A model generated the notes under the pieces. The model made no database searches. It was not told the origin of the DNA and worked only from the letters and a program-made list of their open reading frames with translations. Both the position numbers and the translations under genes were made by a program. From Megaustenia siamemsis (lineage: Eukaryota; Mollusca; Gastropoda; Stylommatophora; Ariophantidae), in contig JAVIAB010000046.1 in the NCBI GenBank assembly GCA_032433765.1, positions 62,836,732 to 62,900,731 of the forward strand: a stretch of DNA of 64,000 nt. The letters are read 5' to 3'. Below, piece by piece: positions 25,835 through 36,469 of this stretch (position 1 is its first letter; the number at the start of each line of letters is the position of its first letter).

Positions 25835-26035
25835 GTATGAAGATGGCGCCACCTGTTCCAGCAAAGCCCAAGTACTTTCAACCAATCACATCTTTTGGCC
25901 CCCCCTACCAGACAGGTTCTGATCGTTGCTATGACAACCGAAGTCCAGGCCACTACAGCAGTGACTCAGCTATTGGCTCTCAAGATGCCAGCTCCAAGTC
26001 TACAGTTTCCACAGCTACAACAAATCTAGGTCAGG
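25835..26035 (+). CDS. TANC: TANC-family exon 1 of the window (N-terminal region)
   Basis: The exon runs from acceptor 'tttctgtcacag' to donor 'gtaagt' and is phase 1 at both ends (67 codons). The peptide is Pro/Ser/Tyr rich ('MAPPVPAKPKYFQP', 'SDSAIGSQDASSKSTVSTAT') and looks disordered, as expected for the N-terminal part of TANC. It ends with the first base of a Gly codon that completes correctly with exon 2. Entry in phase 1 means an upstream coding exon must exist; I could not find it in 1-25.8 kb. An in-frame ATG three bases in could mislead a gene finder into calling a start here. Confidence 0.75.
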
Positions 26036-26081
26036 GTAAGTCATCGTTACATCGGGCTCGCTGTACTAAGTTTGGGAGCTC

Positions 26082-26530
26082 ATGGTTATGGTTAGTCAAA
26101 GGTCCCAGTATCACTGCAAACTAATTAAAATTCATAATTGCTCAACCTCCCGTGCCAGTGGAATCATCCAAATTAAAACTCACCTCTTGGAAGGATCCAA
26201 ACAAAGAAATGCAGCTGCAGTCCCCATCATAGCAGCTACAGCACACGCCAAAAGACACAAGGCTTTATTGCACAAAAAGTGAACGCAGCTGAACTGTCCT
26301 TCATCATACGATATCATCATTCATTGTAAGCAATCGAAATATTGAAACATGATCTGCATGAAACACACATCTCACTTTATGCACAGAGCACTAAACTCAG
26401 TAGCTCCAACAGCAAGCCAGACTTGGAATATGAGAAAACTGCAACAAAGAACACTTTTCAGACTGACCCTCAACGGTTCCTGCCACCTTTCCGCCATATT
26501 GACAGGAAGTCCTGGGAGCCCTAATTTGAG
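26082..26530 (+). repeat. Dispersed repeat family H, copy 1
   Basis: A region of about 450 bp that matches 34627-35092 over its whole length ('atcactgcaaac', 'cataattgctcaacc', 'gtgccagtggaatcatcc', 'cacacgccaaaagacac', 'gcacagagcac'). The translation hints at 'GPGITAN(E)', reminiscent of the end of a LINE RNase H domain, but this is weak. Both copies are plus-oriented and lie in successive introns. Confidence 0.65.
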
Positions 26531-26860
26531 CACTATTGTTGTATGAACATTTATAAACTTATTTCAAAAGTTAAAATATGAGCACTTTTAAATAATTCAC
26601 TTTTGGGCATAAAACTCTTTATGTTTTATATAGCTTGTTTCTCCATGTCACTGAGGAGCATTCTGTCATTTTCTCTGCTAGAATGGGTTTTGCTAGTGTT
26701 GATGAGGTTACACATGCCTGAAGTGTCAGCAGCATTGAAGGCATAGGGATATTGAAGAGCATGATGGTTTTATAGGAAAGTTTGTACAATGATTGTCACA
26801 GAATTGTGCCATATAATATTTTCCTCACAGATTGTCATAATCTCAAAATCTTGCTGCCCC
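26531..26860. other. No gene seen (intron 1)
   Basis: AT-rich intronic sequence with no recognised element. Confidence 0.45.
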
Positions 26861-27796
26861 ACTCTCTCCCATCATATTCTCTCATTACATCCTCCCATCA
26901 CATTTTCCCATCATATCCTCCCATCATATTTTCCCATCATATCCTCCCATCATATCCTCCCATCATATCCTCCCATCATATCCTCCCATCACATTTTGCC
27001 ATCATATCCTCCCATCTCATTTTCCCATCATATTCTCCCATCACATTTTCCCATCATATTCTCCCATCATATCCTCCCATCACATTTTCCCATCATATCC
27101 TCCCATCACATTTTCCCATCATATCCTCCCATCACATTTTCCCATCATATCCTCCCATCACATTTTCCCATCATATCCTCCCATCACATTTTCCCATCAT
27201 ATCCTCCCATCATATCCTCCCATCACATTTTCCCATCATATCCTCCCATCATATCCTCCCATCACATTTTCCCATCATATCCTCCCATCATATCCTCCCA
27301 TCACATTTTCCCATCATATCCTCCCATCACATTTTCCCATCATATCCTCCCATCATATCCTCCCATCACATTTTCCCATCATATCCTCCCATCACATTTT
27401 CCCATCATATCCTCCCATCACATTTTCCCATCATATCCTCCCATCACATTTTCCCATCATATCCTCCCATCACATTTTCCCATCATATCCTCCCATCACA
27501 TTTTCCCATCATATCCTCCCATCATATCCTCCCATCACATTTTCCCATCATATCCTCCCATCATATCCTCCCATCACATTTTCCCATCATATTCTCCCAT
27601 CATATCCTCCCATCACATTTTCCCATCATATCCTCCCATCACATTTTCCCATCATATCCTCCCATCATATCCTCCCATCACATTTTCCCATCATATCCTC
27701 CCATCACATTTTCCCATCATATCCTCCCATCACATTTTCCCATCATATCCTCCCATCACATTTTCCCATCATATCCTCCCATCATATCCCCCCATT
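26861..27796. repeat. 13-bp tandem array
   Basis: About 72 copies of 'cccatcatatcct' and 'cccatcacatttt' type units, often alternating to give a 26-bp higher-order pattern. The plus strand is nearly free of G, a strong pyrimidine bias. Confidence 0.95.
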
Positions 27797-27799
27797 CAT

Positions 27800-28066
27800 T
27801 AGGATTGATACTGCAATGTCATACCCGGAAATGACAAAGCAGATACACTAGCTAAGAGAGGATCCAGACAAACACAATTTAACACCATCTCATTAAACAT
27901 GACAAACAAATCATCAATTCTAACTTTAGAGAAGATTGGCAGAATGGATGGGGAATGGGAAAAATACGGAGAGATCTTGTTATATACATGTCAAGGCCAA
28001 ACCCCCATGACAACATTAACAACCTAAAACAAAGGGACCAAACCACCATCTTCAAACTAAAACCTG
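27800..28066 (+). mobile_element. LINE D (RNase H-bearing) C-terminal part, left of the internal array
   Basis: Plus-strand reading gives 'PGNDKADTLAKRGS', the end of an RNase H domain as carried by some non-LTR retrotransposons, then a helical stretch up to 'KLKPGHVPLNNHIYRIQ'. At that point the 43-bp array starts. The frame is partly broken. The element resumes at 29225. Confidence 0.75.
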
Positions 28067-29224
28067 GTCATGTACCACTGAACAATCACATCTATAGAAT
28101 ACAATGATGGTCATGTACCACTGAACAATCACATCTATAGAATACAATGATGGTCATGTACCACTGAACAATCACATCTATAGAATACAATGATGGTCAT
28201 GTACCACTGAACAATCACATCTATAGAATACAATGATGGTCATTTACCACTGAACAATCACATCTATAGAATACAATGATGGTCATGTACCACTGAACAA
28301 TCACATCTATAGAATACAATGATGGTCATGTACCACTGAACAATCACATATATAGAATACAATGATGGTCATGTACCACTGAACAATCACATCTATAGAA
28401 TACAATGATGGTCATGTACCACTGAACAATCACATCTATAGAATACAATGATGGTCATGTACCACTGAACAATCACATATATAGAATACAATGACGGTCA
28501 TGTACCACTGAACAATCACATCTATAGAATACAATGATGATCATGTACCACTGAACAATCACATATATAGAATACAATGATGGTCATGTACCACTGAACA
28601 ATCACATCTATAGAATACAATGATGGTCATGTACCACTGAACAATCATATCTATAGAATACAATGACGGTCATGTACCACTGAACAATCACATCTATAGA
28701 ATACAATGATGGTCATGTACCACTGAACAATCACATCTATAGAATACAATGATGGTCATGTACCACTGAACAATCACATCTATAGAATACAATGATGGTC
28801 ATGTACCACTGAACAATCACATCTATAGAATACAATGATGGTCATGTACCACTGAACAATCACATCTATAGAATACAATGACGGTCATGTACCACTGAAC
28901 AATCACATCTATAGAATACAATGATGGTCATGTACCACTGAACAATCACATCTATAGAATACAATGATGGTCATGTACCACTGAACAATCACATCTATAG
29001 AATACAATGATGGTCATGTACCACTGAACAATCACATCTATAGAATACAATGATGGTCATGTACCACTGAACAATCACATCTATAGAATACAATGATGGT
29101 CATGTACCACTGAACAATCACATCTATAGAATACAATGATGGTCATTTACCACTGAACAATCACATCTATAGAATACAATGATGGTCATGTACCACTGAA
29201 CAATCACATCTATAGAATACAATG
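28067..29224. repeat. 43-bp tandem array born inside LINE D
   Basis: About 27 copies of a unit starting 'ggtcatgtaccactgaacaa'. The unit is the LINE D coding segment for 'GHVPLNNHIYRIQ', repeated in tandem. The left flank runs into the first copy and the last copy runs into the continuing LINE reading frame. Copies are nearly identical; variants are single-base ('tatata', 'gacgg', 'catttacc'). Confidence 0.92.
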
Positions 29225-29475
29225 AAGCCAAACTCCAGCATGTCCACTCTGTGAGCATCCACATGGAACAGTAGAACATCACCATTTTGACTGTCCAAAG
29301 CTTACTGACATCAGAGCAACTCTACTTCCTCAAAGACCTGATAAATGGAACACCTTGTACGGAACTACAAGGGAACTCAGAAACACCTGTAGATATCTTT
29401 ACATGGCATTGGGCCGAAGGGCGTCAGCTCACCGGTAGCTGGACCCATAACAAAAACAACAACCACAACATCTTG
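29225..29475 (+). mobile_element. LINE D C-terminus, right of the internal array
   Basis: Continues the LINE D reading with 'TPACPLCEHPHGTVEHH' and 'FDCPKLTDIRATLLPQRP', a Cys/His cluster typical of the C-terminus of RNase H-bearing LINEs, then 'RNTCRYLYMALGRRAS' and the 3' end with an ACA-rich tail. Confidence 0.75.
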
Positions 29476-29889
29476 CAATGTTTAATTGAACTTTTTAGTT
29501 TTCTCTAGAATCTTTTCTCTGTTTAATTTCTCTGTTTAATTTCTCTGTTTAATTAGAATTCAAAGAGCCACATAGTGAACATATCACAGATGATGTTCCG
29601 CATCTTGTACGTGCAAGGCAATCCCACCACCTGTCCCAACGAAAACTCAAATGCTCTCAACAAATCACATCATTTGTTACCACCTCCCAGTTGTGCCTGC
29701 AATGTTTCACCTTCATTCACCTCTTTGAGGCATCACTTTCCAGTTTTGACAAATGTTTTCATTGTCTACTTTGTACATGATCATACATTTTTCTGCAAGT
29801 ATTTCTTGGTGTTTCTAACTTTACCTTGTGAATTCCAGAATAAGGCACGTTTTTTACCCATATACAGATTTTCTTAATGTGTGGCCAAT
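29476..29889. other. No gene seen (intron 1)
   Basis: Intronic sequence. It has a short triplication of 'ttctctgtttaat' at about 29513-29553 and otherwise nothing recognisable. Confidence 0.45.
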
Positions 29890-30265
29890 TTACTGGTGTC
29901 ATTTTTACTTGAATTCTTTCATTTTTACTTGAATTCTTTAATTTCTACTTTGAATTCTTACATTTTTACTTGAATTATTCCATTTTTGCTTGAATTCTTT
30001 CATTTCTACTTGAATTCTTACATTTTTACTTGAATTCTTTCATTTTTTACTTGAATTATTTAATTTCTACTTGAGTTCTTACATTTTTACTTGAATTATT
30101 TCATTTTTGCTTGAATTATTTCATTTTTACTTGAAATCTTACATTTTTACTTGAATTCTTTCATTTCTACTTGAATTCTTACATTTTACTTGAATTCTTT
30201 CATTTCTACTTGAATTCTTACATTTTTACTTGAATTCTTTCATTTTCACTTGAATTCTTTCATTT
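29890..30265. repeat. 20-bp tandem array
   Basis: About 18 degenerate copies of 'tcatttttacttgaattctt', with 'catttc' and 'catttttgc' variants. It ends about 70 bp before the exon 2 acceptor and is T-rich on the sense strand. Confidence 0.88.
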
Positions 30266-30336
30266 GAATATTTGTTTTATTTTTTGGTCACTTAAAATAT
30301 GAAATTTTGATTGGCTGTGTTTTGTTTTGAATCCAG

Positions 30337-30561
30337 GCAATGACAGTCCCCCTCCACCTCCCCCAGACGTGGCACAAAATGACCTCATGATGAGGCTAGG
30401 CTTGTTGCTAGGCGACAGAGTACCACCCACAGGCATCGTGGGCATTGGTGTGGATGGCCAGCAAGGGGAGGCAGCCTTCAACTCAATATCATCACTGTCC
30501 AGCAGTGAGTACACACCTGAGAGATGTCTGTCTGACACAAGTCCAATGTCCACTCTTACAG
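30337..30561 (+). CDS. TANC: TANC-family exon 2 of the window
   Basis: The acceptor is 'gttttgaatccag' and the donor 'acag|gtactt'; both ends are phase 1 (75 codons). It opens with a poly-Pro stretch and then 'NDLMMRLGLLLGDRVPP', which matches the conserved short helix of TANC proteins (from memory, 'TLMTRLGFLLGEKV' in vertebrates), followed by Ser-rich 'ISSLSSSEYTPE'. A second, stronger-looking donor (GTGAGT at 30505-30510) lies inside the exon and is also phase 1. A form shorter by 19 codons could therefore be made. Confidence 0.85.
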
Positions 30562-30662
30562 GTACTTCATCATAACACTCAAAGTTAGCTTTAGCAATGC
30601 ATCTTGATTTATCATTTTGTTCAATCTTTACATTTGTCATTGAAAATTAGAAAATGAGTTTC

Positions 30663-30760
30663 GGGGGCTGACTGGTCTAGTGGTGAGACGTCAGGCTCTT
30701 GGCAAGAAGGTTTCAGGTTCGATTCCAACTTCAGACAGTAGAAATTTTTTTTTTAATCAG
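30663..30760 (+). mobile_element. tRNA-headed SINE remnant
   Basis: A clear tRNA-like promoter: A box TGGTCTAGTGG (30673-30683) and B box GGTTCGATTCC (30716-30726), followed by a run of T. It is not a functional tRNA because arms and acceptor do not pair well. It lies 100 bp downstream of exon 2, in sense orientation. Confidence 0.65.
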
Positions 30761-30789
30761 AGGCTTCTTCATAGCTTTACCCTCCCGTG

Positions 30790-32565
30790 GTCTCTGGGTA
30801 GTGAGATCCAATGTCTAGTTCTCTCTGGGTAGTGAGATCCAATGTCTAGTTCTCTCTGGGTAGTGAGATCCAATGTCTAGTTCTCTCAGGGTAGTGAGAT
30901 CCAATGTCTAGTTCTCTCTGGGTAGTGAGATCCAATGTCTAGTTCTCTCTGGGTAGTGAGATCCAATGTCTAGTTCTCTCTGGGTAGTGAGATCCAATGT
31001 CTAGTTCTCTCTGGGTAGTGAGATCCAATGTCTAGTTCTATCTGGGTAGTGAGATCCAATGTCTAGTTCTCTCTGGGTAGTGAGATCCAATGTCTAGTTC
31101 TCTCTGGGTAGTGAGATCCAATGTCTAGTTCTCTCTGGGTAGTGAGATCCAATGTCTAGTTCTCTCTGGGTAGTGAGATCCAATGTCTAGTTCTCTCTGG
31201 GTAGTGAGATCCAATGTCTAGTTCTCTCTGGGTAGTGAGATCCAATGTCTAGTTCTCTCTGGGTAGTGAGATCCAATGTCTAGTTCTCTCTGGGTAGTGA
31301 GATACAATGTCTAGTTCTCTCTGGGTAGTGAGATCCAATGTCTAGTTCTCTCTGGGTAGTGAGATCCAATGTCTAGTTCTCTCTGGGTAGTGAGATCCAA
31401 TGCCTAGTTCTCTCTGGGTAGTGAGATCCAATGTCTAGTTCTCTCTGGGTAGTGAGATCCAATGTCTAGTTCTCTCTGGGTAGTGAGATCCAATGTCTAG
31501 TTCTCTCTGGGTAGTGAGATCCAATGTCTAGTTCTCTCTGGGTAGTGAGATCCAATGTCTAGTTCTCTCTGGGTAAGATCCAATGTCTAGTTCTCTCTGG
31601 GTAAGATCCAATGTCTAGTTCTCTCTGGGTAAGATCCAATGTCTAGTTCTCTCTGGGTAAGATCCAATGTCTAGTTCTCTCTGGGTAAGATCCAATGTCT
31701 AGTTCTCTCTGGGTAAGATCCAATGTCTAGTTCTCTCTGGGTAGTGAGATCCAAAGCTTTGCTTTCTCTGGGTAGTGAGATCCAATGTCTAGTTCTCTCT
31801 GGGTAGTGAGATCCAATGTCTAGTTCTCTCTGGGTAGTGAGATCCAAAGCTTTGCTTTCTCTGGGTAGCGAGATCCAATGTCTAGTTCTCTCTGGGTAGT
31901 GAGATCCAATGTCTAGTTCTCTCTGGGTAGTGAGATCCAAAGCTTTGCTTTCTCTGGGTAGCGAGATCCAATGTCTAGTTCTCTCTGGGTAGTGAGATCC
32001 AAAGCTTTGCTTTCTCTGGGTAGCGAGATCCAATGCTAAGCCTTTTCTGGATAGCAAGATCCAATGCCTAGCTCTCTCTGGGTAGTGAGATCCAATGCCT
32101 AGCTCTCTCTGGGTAGTGAGATCCAATGCCTAGCTCTCTCTGGGTAGTGAGATCCAATGCCTAGCTCTCTCTGGGTAGTGAGATCCAATGCCTAGCTCTC
32201 TCTGAGTAGTGAGATCCTATGCCTAGCTCACTCTGGGTAGTAAGATCCAATGCCTAGCTCTCTCTGGGTAGTGAGATCCAATGATTAGCTCTCTCTGGAT
32301 AGCAAGATCCAATGCCCAGCCCTCTCTGGGTAGCAAGATCCAATGTCCAGCTCTCTCTGGGTAGCGAGATCCAATGCCTAGCTCTCTCTGGGTAGTGAGA
32401 TCCAATGCCTAGCTCTCTCTGGGTAATGAAATCAAATGCCTAGCCCTCTCTGGGTAGTCAGATCCAATGCCTAGCTCTCTCTGGGTAGTCAGATCCAATG
32501 ACTAGCTCTCTCTGGGTAGTGAGATCCAATGCCTAACTCTCTCTGGGTAGTGAGATCCAATGCCC
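30790..32565. repeat. 31-bp tandem array with variant zones
   Basis: About 58 copies of a unit starting 'gggtagtgagatccaatgtc'. 30790-31565 is almost uniform. 31566-31740 has units lacking four bases ('gggtaagatcc'). 31740-32040 alternates with an 'aaagctttgctttc' variant. 32040-32565 carries 'gcctagctc' variants that grow more diverse towards the right edge. Confidence 0.94.
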
Positions 32566-32694
32566 TCTCAGCTAGAGGCCAACAACAGGAGGTCCAGTGT
32601 ACATTCTTTGAACATTAAAAAACCCTCGGCAGTTGGAAATCAAAAAGAGAAGACCAAAAATGGCAACAGCCCCAGCAAAATTAATAGAAATTAC

Positions 32695-33310
32695 AGAATT
32701 ATGGACAGTAGACAAACAATTGAAAGATGACTAGAGGCCACAGAGATGGGATTTCTGAGAAGAATGTTGAGAGTTCCATGGACAGCTATAAAGACCAACA
32801 AGGAAATTCTGTAAAGAGGTCAACACAAAAAGGAAGATCCTAAGAAACATCAGAAAAAAACAATCAGCATTTTAAATCAAGTTTGAATACATGAGAAGAG
32901 GAAAGTCGGAATACTTTTCTATCTATCTATTGACCATTTGAGCCGTAGCCGGTCCAAAGGACGTAGACCCAGATACTCCTTCTCTTATCTAAATTTTTAT
33001 TTTAGAAGTTTTCAATCCTTGTAAAGATCTTTTATCAAATCTTGCCACTTGTCTCTGTTCTGTGCAAGCAACTCTTATCTCATTAAGGGAGCCGATTAAT
33101 ACTTGTCTACAACTGACAAAATACAGGGAAAGAGAGATCACAGATGACAAAGAGAGAAGATACTGGATAGCTTAGTGTTATGGCATGGAAAACAGTCAAC
33201 AACAGAATTGATATGATGCACTGTGGATCTGTGGAATTGATATGATGATTGTGGAAGTACATGATCACCTACACCAACTGGTATGGCACATAATGATTAT
33301 TATTATTTAG
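32695..33310 (+). mobile_element. LINE A fragment interrupted by LINE B
   Basis: The plus-strand LINE A C-terminus ('RLEATEMGFLRRMLRVPWTA', with frame errors, then 'MRRGKSEYF') is interrupted at 32917-33104 and continues with 'acaactgacaaaatacaggg' and the 3' untranslated part to an 'atgattattatt' tail near 33300. Confidence 0.82.
32917..33104 (-). mobile_element. LINE B 3' end nested in LINE A
   Basis: A 188-bp 5'-truncated LINE B end in minus orientation, starting with the (TATC)n tail. It is flanked by the direct repeat AATACTT (32910-32916 and 33098-33104) and splits the LINE A copy exactly there. This is a textbook target-primed insertion. Confidence 0.85.
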
Positions 33311-33640
33311 TAACTTTTTTTTCAGCCAAATTTGATCTTTGGCTATAAGCTAATGAAACAAGATGTGTCAGCTCATGGGTTCAGTCTGAAACTTGCTTTC
33401 TCCTGAGATCTGAATCTTTCCTTCCACTCAGATCTGTGTGAATGAAACCTTTTCCTTGCCATAACCCCTTTCAGCATGTGTTCCAGCTCACTATCGTATG
33501 TTTACTGCCTGGTGTTCCCTGTGATGTCTGTCATGTCTTTAATCCAACATCCTCAAAGTCTCCCATTCCTCTCTTTCTGTTACCTTCACAACAGAATATA
33601 AACTGTCAGGCTTCAATATTTTGTTTCTTCTTCACTTTCA
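33311..33640. other. No gene seen (intron 2)
   Basis: Single-copy-looking intronic sequence without a recognised motif. Confidence 0.45.
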
Positions 33641-33644
33641 TAGC

Positions 33645-33732
33645 AAGTTGAGGTGTCACAAGTTGAGGTGTCACAAGTTGAGGTGTCACAAGTTGAGGTG
33701 TCACAAGTTGAGGTGTCACAAGTTGAGGTGTA
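33645..33732. repeat. 15-bp tandem array
   Basis: Six perfect copies of 'agttgaggtgtcaca'. The lack of differences indicates a recent expansion. Confidence 0.95.
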
Positions 33733-33780
33733 CTGTCTGTTACGTTGCACCTTGCATTTAACTGTGTCCAACTTTAGTTC

Positions 33781-34435
33781 ATTAGAGAAATCTAATATCT
33801 TCAGTAAACCACTAATATCTTCAGTAATCAAGAAAAGATGACGGTGATATGTTGAACATGAGATAAGGAGAGATAATAACCGAATAACAAAGCAAGCCTT
33901 CATGTGGGAAACAACAGGTAAGAGGAAAAGAGGCCGACCCAGAGAGACACTGAGAAGAATATTGATCAGAGAGGCAAGAGTAGCAGGAATCAGCTCCCTC
34001 AATGAGATAGAGTTGCTTGCACAGAACTGAGACAAAGGGCGAGATTTGATAAAATATCTTTATAAGGATTGAAAACTGCTAGAATAAAAATTTAGATAAG
34101 AGAAAGAGTATCTGGGTCTATGCCTTATGGGGGAGCCACAATAGCTCAGTGGTTGGTGAACTGGACTACAAAGGACAAGAGGTAGGGCTCGATCTCAACT
34201 GATGGCTTCCGGTTCACCCAGCCTTTAATGGGTACCAGGATTTTTTTCTGGGAAAGTAAAGCGGCACGGGCGTAATACCGACCACATTACCCCAAAAATC
34301 ATGTGCCGAAGGTCTGTAAAATTTATGGTCACTAACACCATATTCCCTATACGCCACTTGGCGTGACGGGGGCTACTTTACTTCTACTTTTACGCCCTAT
34401 AGGCCGGCTACGGCTCAAAAGGTCAATAGATAGAT
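33781..34435 (+). mobile_element. LINE B 3' fragment, with a SINE inside
   Basis: Plus-strand LINE B C-terminus ('PLISSVIKKR', 'RRDNNRI', 'ALMWETTGKRKRGRPRETL' with errors), then the 3' untranslated end, which is split by a SINE at 34132-34390, and then the (ATAG)n tail. A 19-bp stretch ('cactaatatcttcagtaa') is locally duplicated at the left side. Confidence 0.83.
34132..34390 (+). mobile_element. tRNA-headed SINE, most complete copy, nested in LINE B
   Basis: A tRNA-like head with A box TAGCTCAGTGG (34142-34152) and B-box-like GGCTCGATCTC (34186-34196). The shared core follows ('ggttcacccagcctttaatg', 'ggtaccagg', 'ctgggaaagtaaagcgg', 'aataccgaccacatta'), then a tail ending 'gcgtgacggggg'. 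It is flanked by an imperfect 13-bp duplication of the LINE B sequence (34119-34131 and 34391-34403). This copy gives the best picture of the SINE family. Confidence 0.82.
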
Positions 34436-34626
34436 ATAACTTTAGCTCATAATTATTTAGGAAAACTCTCTAACCTTTGGTTTCTCTGCAAGGCAACAGT
34501 TGTTTGTTATCAGGGCTGTTTCTCCAAGGAAAGCAAGGACATTTGTTATCTTATTTTTGCAAACACTGTTAAGGTATTCATTTGAGACAATTGCACTTTA
34601 GTACTGTAAGATCTCAATCTTTGAAG

Positions 34627-35092
34627 ACTATTGGTTATTTGGTTATGGAAGGCCCCGGTATCACTGCAAACGAATTAAAATCCATAATTGCTCAACCACC
34701 TGTGCCAGTGGAATCATCCGAATTACTATCCCATCTCCCAAACAAAGAAAGGTAGCTGTAGTCCCCATCATAGCAGTCTCAGCACACGCCAAAAGACATA
34801 AGGCGAAACCGCACAGAAAGGGAACACAGCCAACTGTTCTACGTCATACTATATCAATCATCATAAACAATCGGAATATAGAAACAAGATCAAAACGGAT
34901 AAACACGATCAAAACGGATGAAACACACAGCTCACGGTGTGCACAGAGCACCTAACTCAGTAGCTCCTGCAACAAGCCGGACCTGGAATATGAGGAAACT
35001 GCAACAAGAAACACCTTCATACATAGCCTTCAATGGTTCCTGCTGCATATCCACCATATTGACCAGAAGTTCACGTCCTCCTGAAAATGATG
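34627..35092 (+). repeat. Dispersed repeat family H, copy 2
   Basis: Homologous over about 450 bp to 26082-26530 in the same orientation, with a short internal duplication ('aaacggat(a/g)aacac') at 34890-34925. Its class is not determined. Confidence 0.65.
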
Positions 35093-35730
35093 ATCGTCAT
35101 ATTTTTAAAAATGTATAGCACTTGATGATGTTAAAACATCGTTTTTGACTCAAAATCTGAACATATAAAACACAGTTAGTCGTCAGATTATCCCCGTCGC
35201 ACATCAAACAACAGACTGTAAGATTAGCGTATGGCCGGTCTTGGGATATACGATGAGTCATTATGATGACGTAGCACACACAACAATGGCAGCTATCTTA
35301 GGTTCCTGATTACTCTATGGAATGCAGCCTACAATGAACAAAACACGGTGCAAATTCCCTAAAGACATAAAACTGCGGCTGACTTGAAGAAGCAGTTCAC
35401 ATTAATAAGTTGTAACATGTAAATAACTTGCGTCAAGCAATTCCAACAATGGTCATGAGGAGCACTCAATGTGACGTAAAGTGCAAATCAACTCTAGAGA
35501 CAGTGGAAGGTCGCATTCACAACACTTGGTTTTGTCAAAAAGGAATATTGCCATGCGTACTACTCCACTTCATCGGCGCAGATATGTTAAGTAGATCATC
35601 ATTTTGACTTTAACACAGAAAAGTGCAATGGAGAGCTGAAATTAATCAGACCCCAAATGCACTTTCTGCAGCGATCGAGAGAATGTGAACTAGTTCCACC
35701 ATCTTGGGAACAGAAGTTCTTTGGAGACTA
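35093..35730. other. No gene seen (intron 2)
   Basis: Single-copy-looking intronic DNA. No exon-like segment with sensible splice sites and TANC-like sequence was found. Confidence 0.45.
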
Positions 35731-36045
35731 ATCACACCTTAGTACTGTAAGATCTCTATCTTTGAAGACTAATCACACCTTATCTTAATACTGTAAGGTC
35801 TCAGTCATAGAAGGCACACCTCAGTACTGTAAGATCTTTGAAGACTAATTACACCTTATATTAGTACTGTATGGTCTCAGTCATAGAAGACACACCTCAG
35901 TACTGTAAGATCTTTGAAGACTAATTACACCTTATATTAGTACTGTATGGTCTCAGTCATAGAAGACAATCACACCTTAGTACTGTAAGATCTCTATCTT
36001 TGAAGACTAATCACACCTTATCTTAGTACTGTAAGGTCTCAGTCT
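35731..36045. repeat. Tandem array of 'actgtaagatct' type units
   Basis: Composite repeat of two related segments, one with 'cttagtactgtaagatctct' and 'tttgaagactaatcacac', the other with 'gtaaggtctcagtcatagaa'. They alternate about four times. The unit also occurs once at 34600-34630, which may be the ancestral single copy. Confidence 0.85.
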
Positions 36046-36059
36046 TTAAGTACAGTATT

Positions 36060-36218
36060 TCATAGAAGTGTCAGAGCAGTTGTTTACCACTTCCTAGAAG
36101 TGTCAGAGCAGTTGTTTACCACTTCCTAGAAGTGGCATAGCAGTTGTTTACCACTTCCTAGAAGTGTCAGAGCAGTTGTTTGCCACTTCCTAGAAGTGGC
36201 ATAGCAGTTGTTTGCCAG
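36060..36218. repeat. 32-bp tandem array abutting exon 3
   Basis: Five copies of a unit starting 'cacttcctagaagtgtcaga'. The last unit ends about 28 bp before the exon 3 acceptor, so the array occupies the place where the branch point would be expected. Confidence 0.9.
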
Positions 36219-36245
36219 TTCCTGTTAGTTAATTTCTGTTCACAG

Positions 36246-36416
36246 TTTCATCAGGAAGTGAGCTCGGCACACCTGTTGTTGGGTCACATCATGCGCACCC
36301 AGCATCACTTCATCATGTGGGGTCCAGAGATCTCAGCGCTGACAGTGTGGCATCCCTCATGTCTACCAGCAGTGTTAGCCCACAGACAACATCGCAGAGA
36401 CCACACTCAATCACAA
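36246..36416 (+). CDS. TANC: TANC-family exon 3 of the window
   Basis: Acceptor 'atttctgttcacag', donor 'acaa|gtaagt', phase 1 at both ends (57 codons). The peptide is Ser/His/Pro rich ('SSGSELGTPVVGSHHA', 'DLSADSVASLMSTSSVSPQ') and resembles the low-complexity region between the N-terminal helix and the NTPase in TANC proteins. The family assignment rests on position and matching phases; the sequence itself is not strongly conserved. Confidence 0.7.
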
Positions 36417-36469
36417 GTAAGTTCTTGGCTTTGCGACGTCAGATTAAGTTTTGACTTCAGTTTCGTGTT

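Noticed and set aside
26782..27834. Open frame of 350 codons rich in Ser, His, Ile and Pro
   Set aside because: Made of the 13-bp array; two frames are open in parallel.
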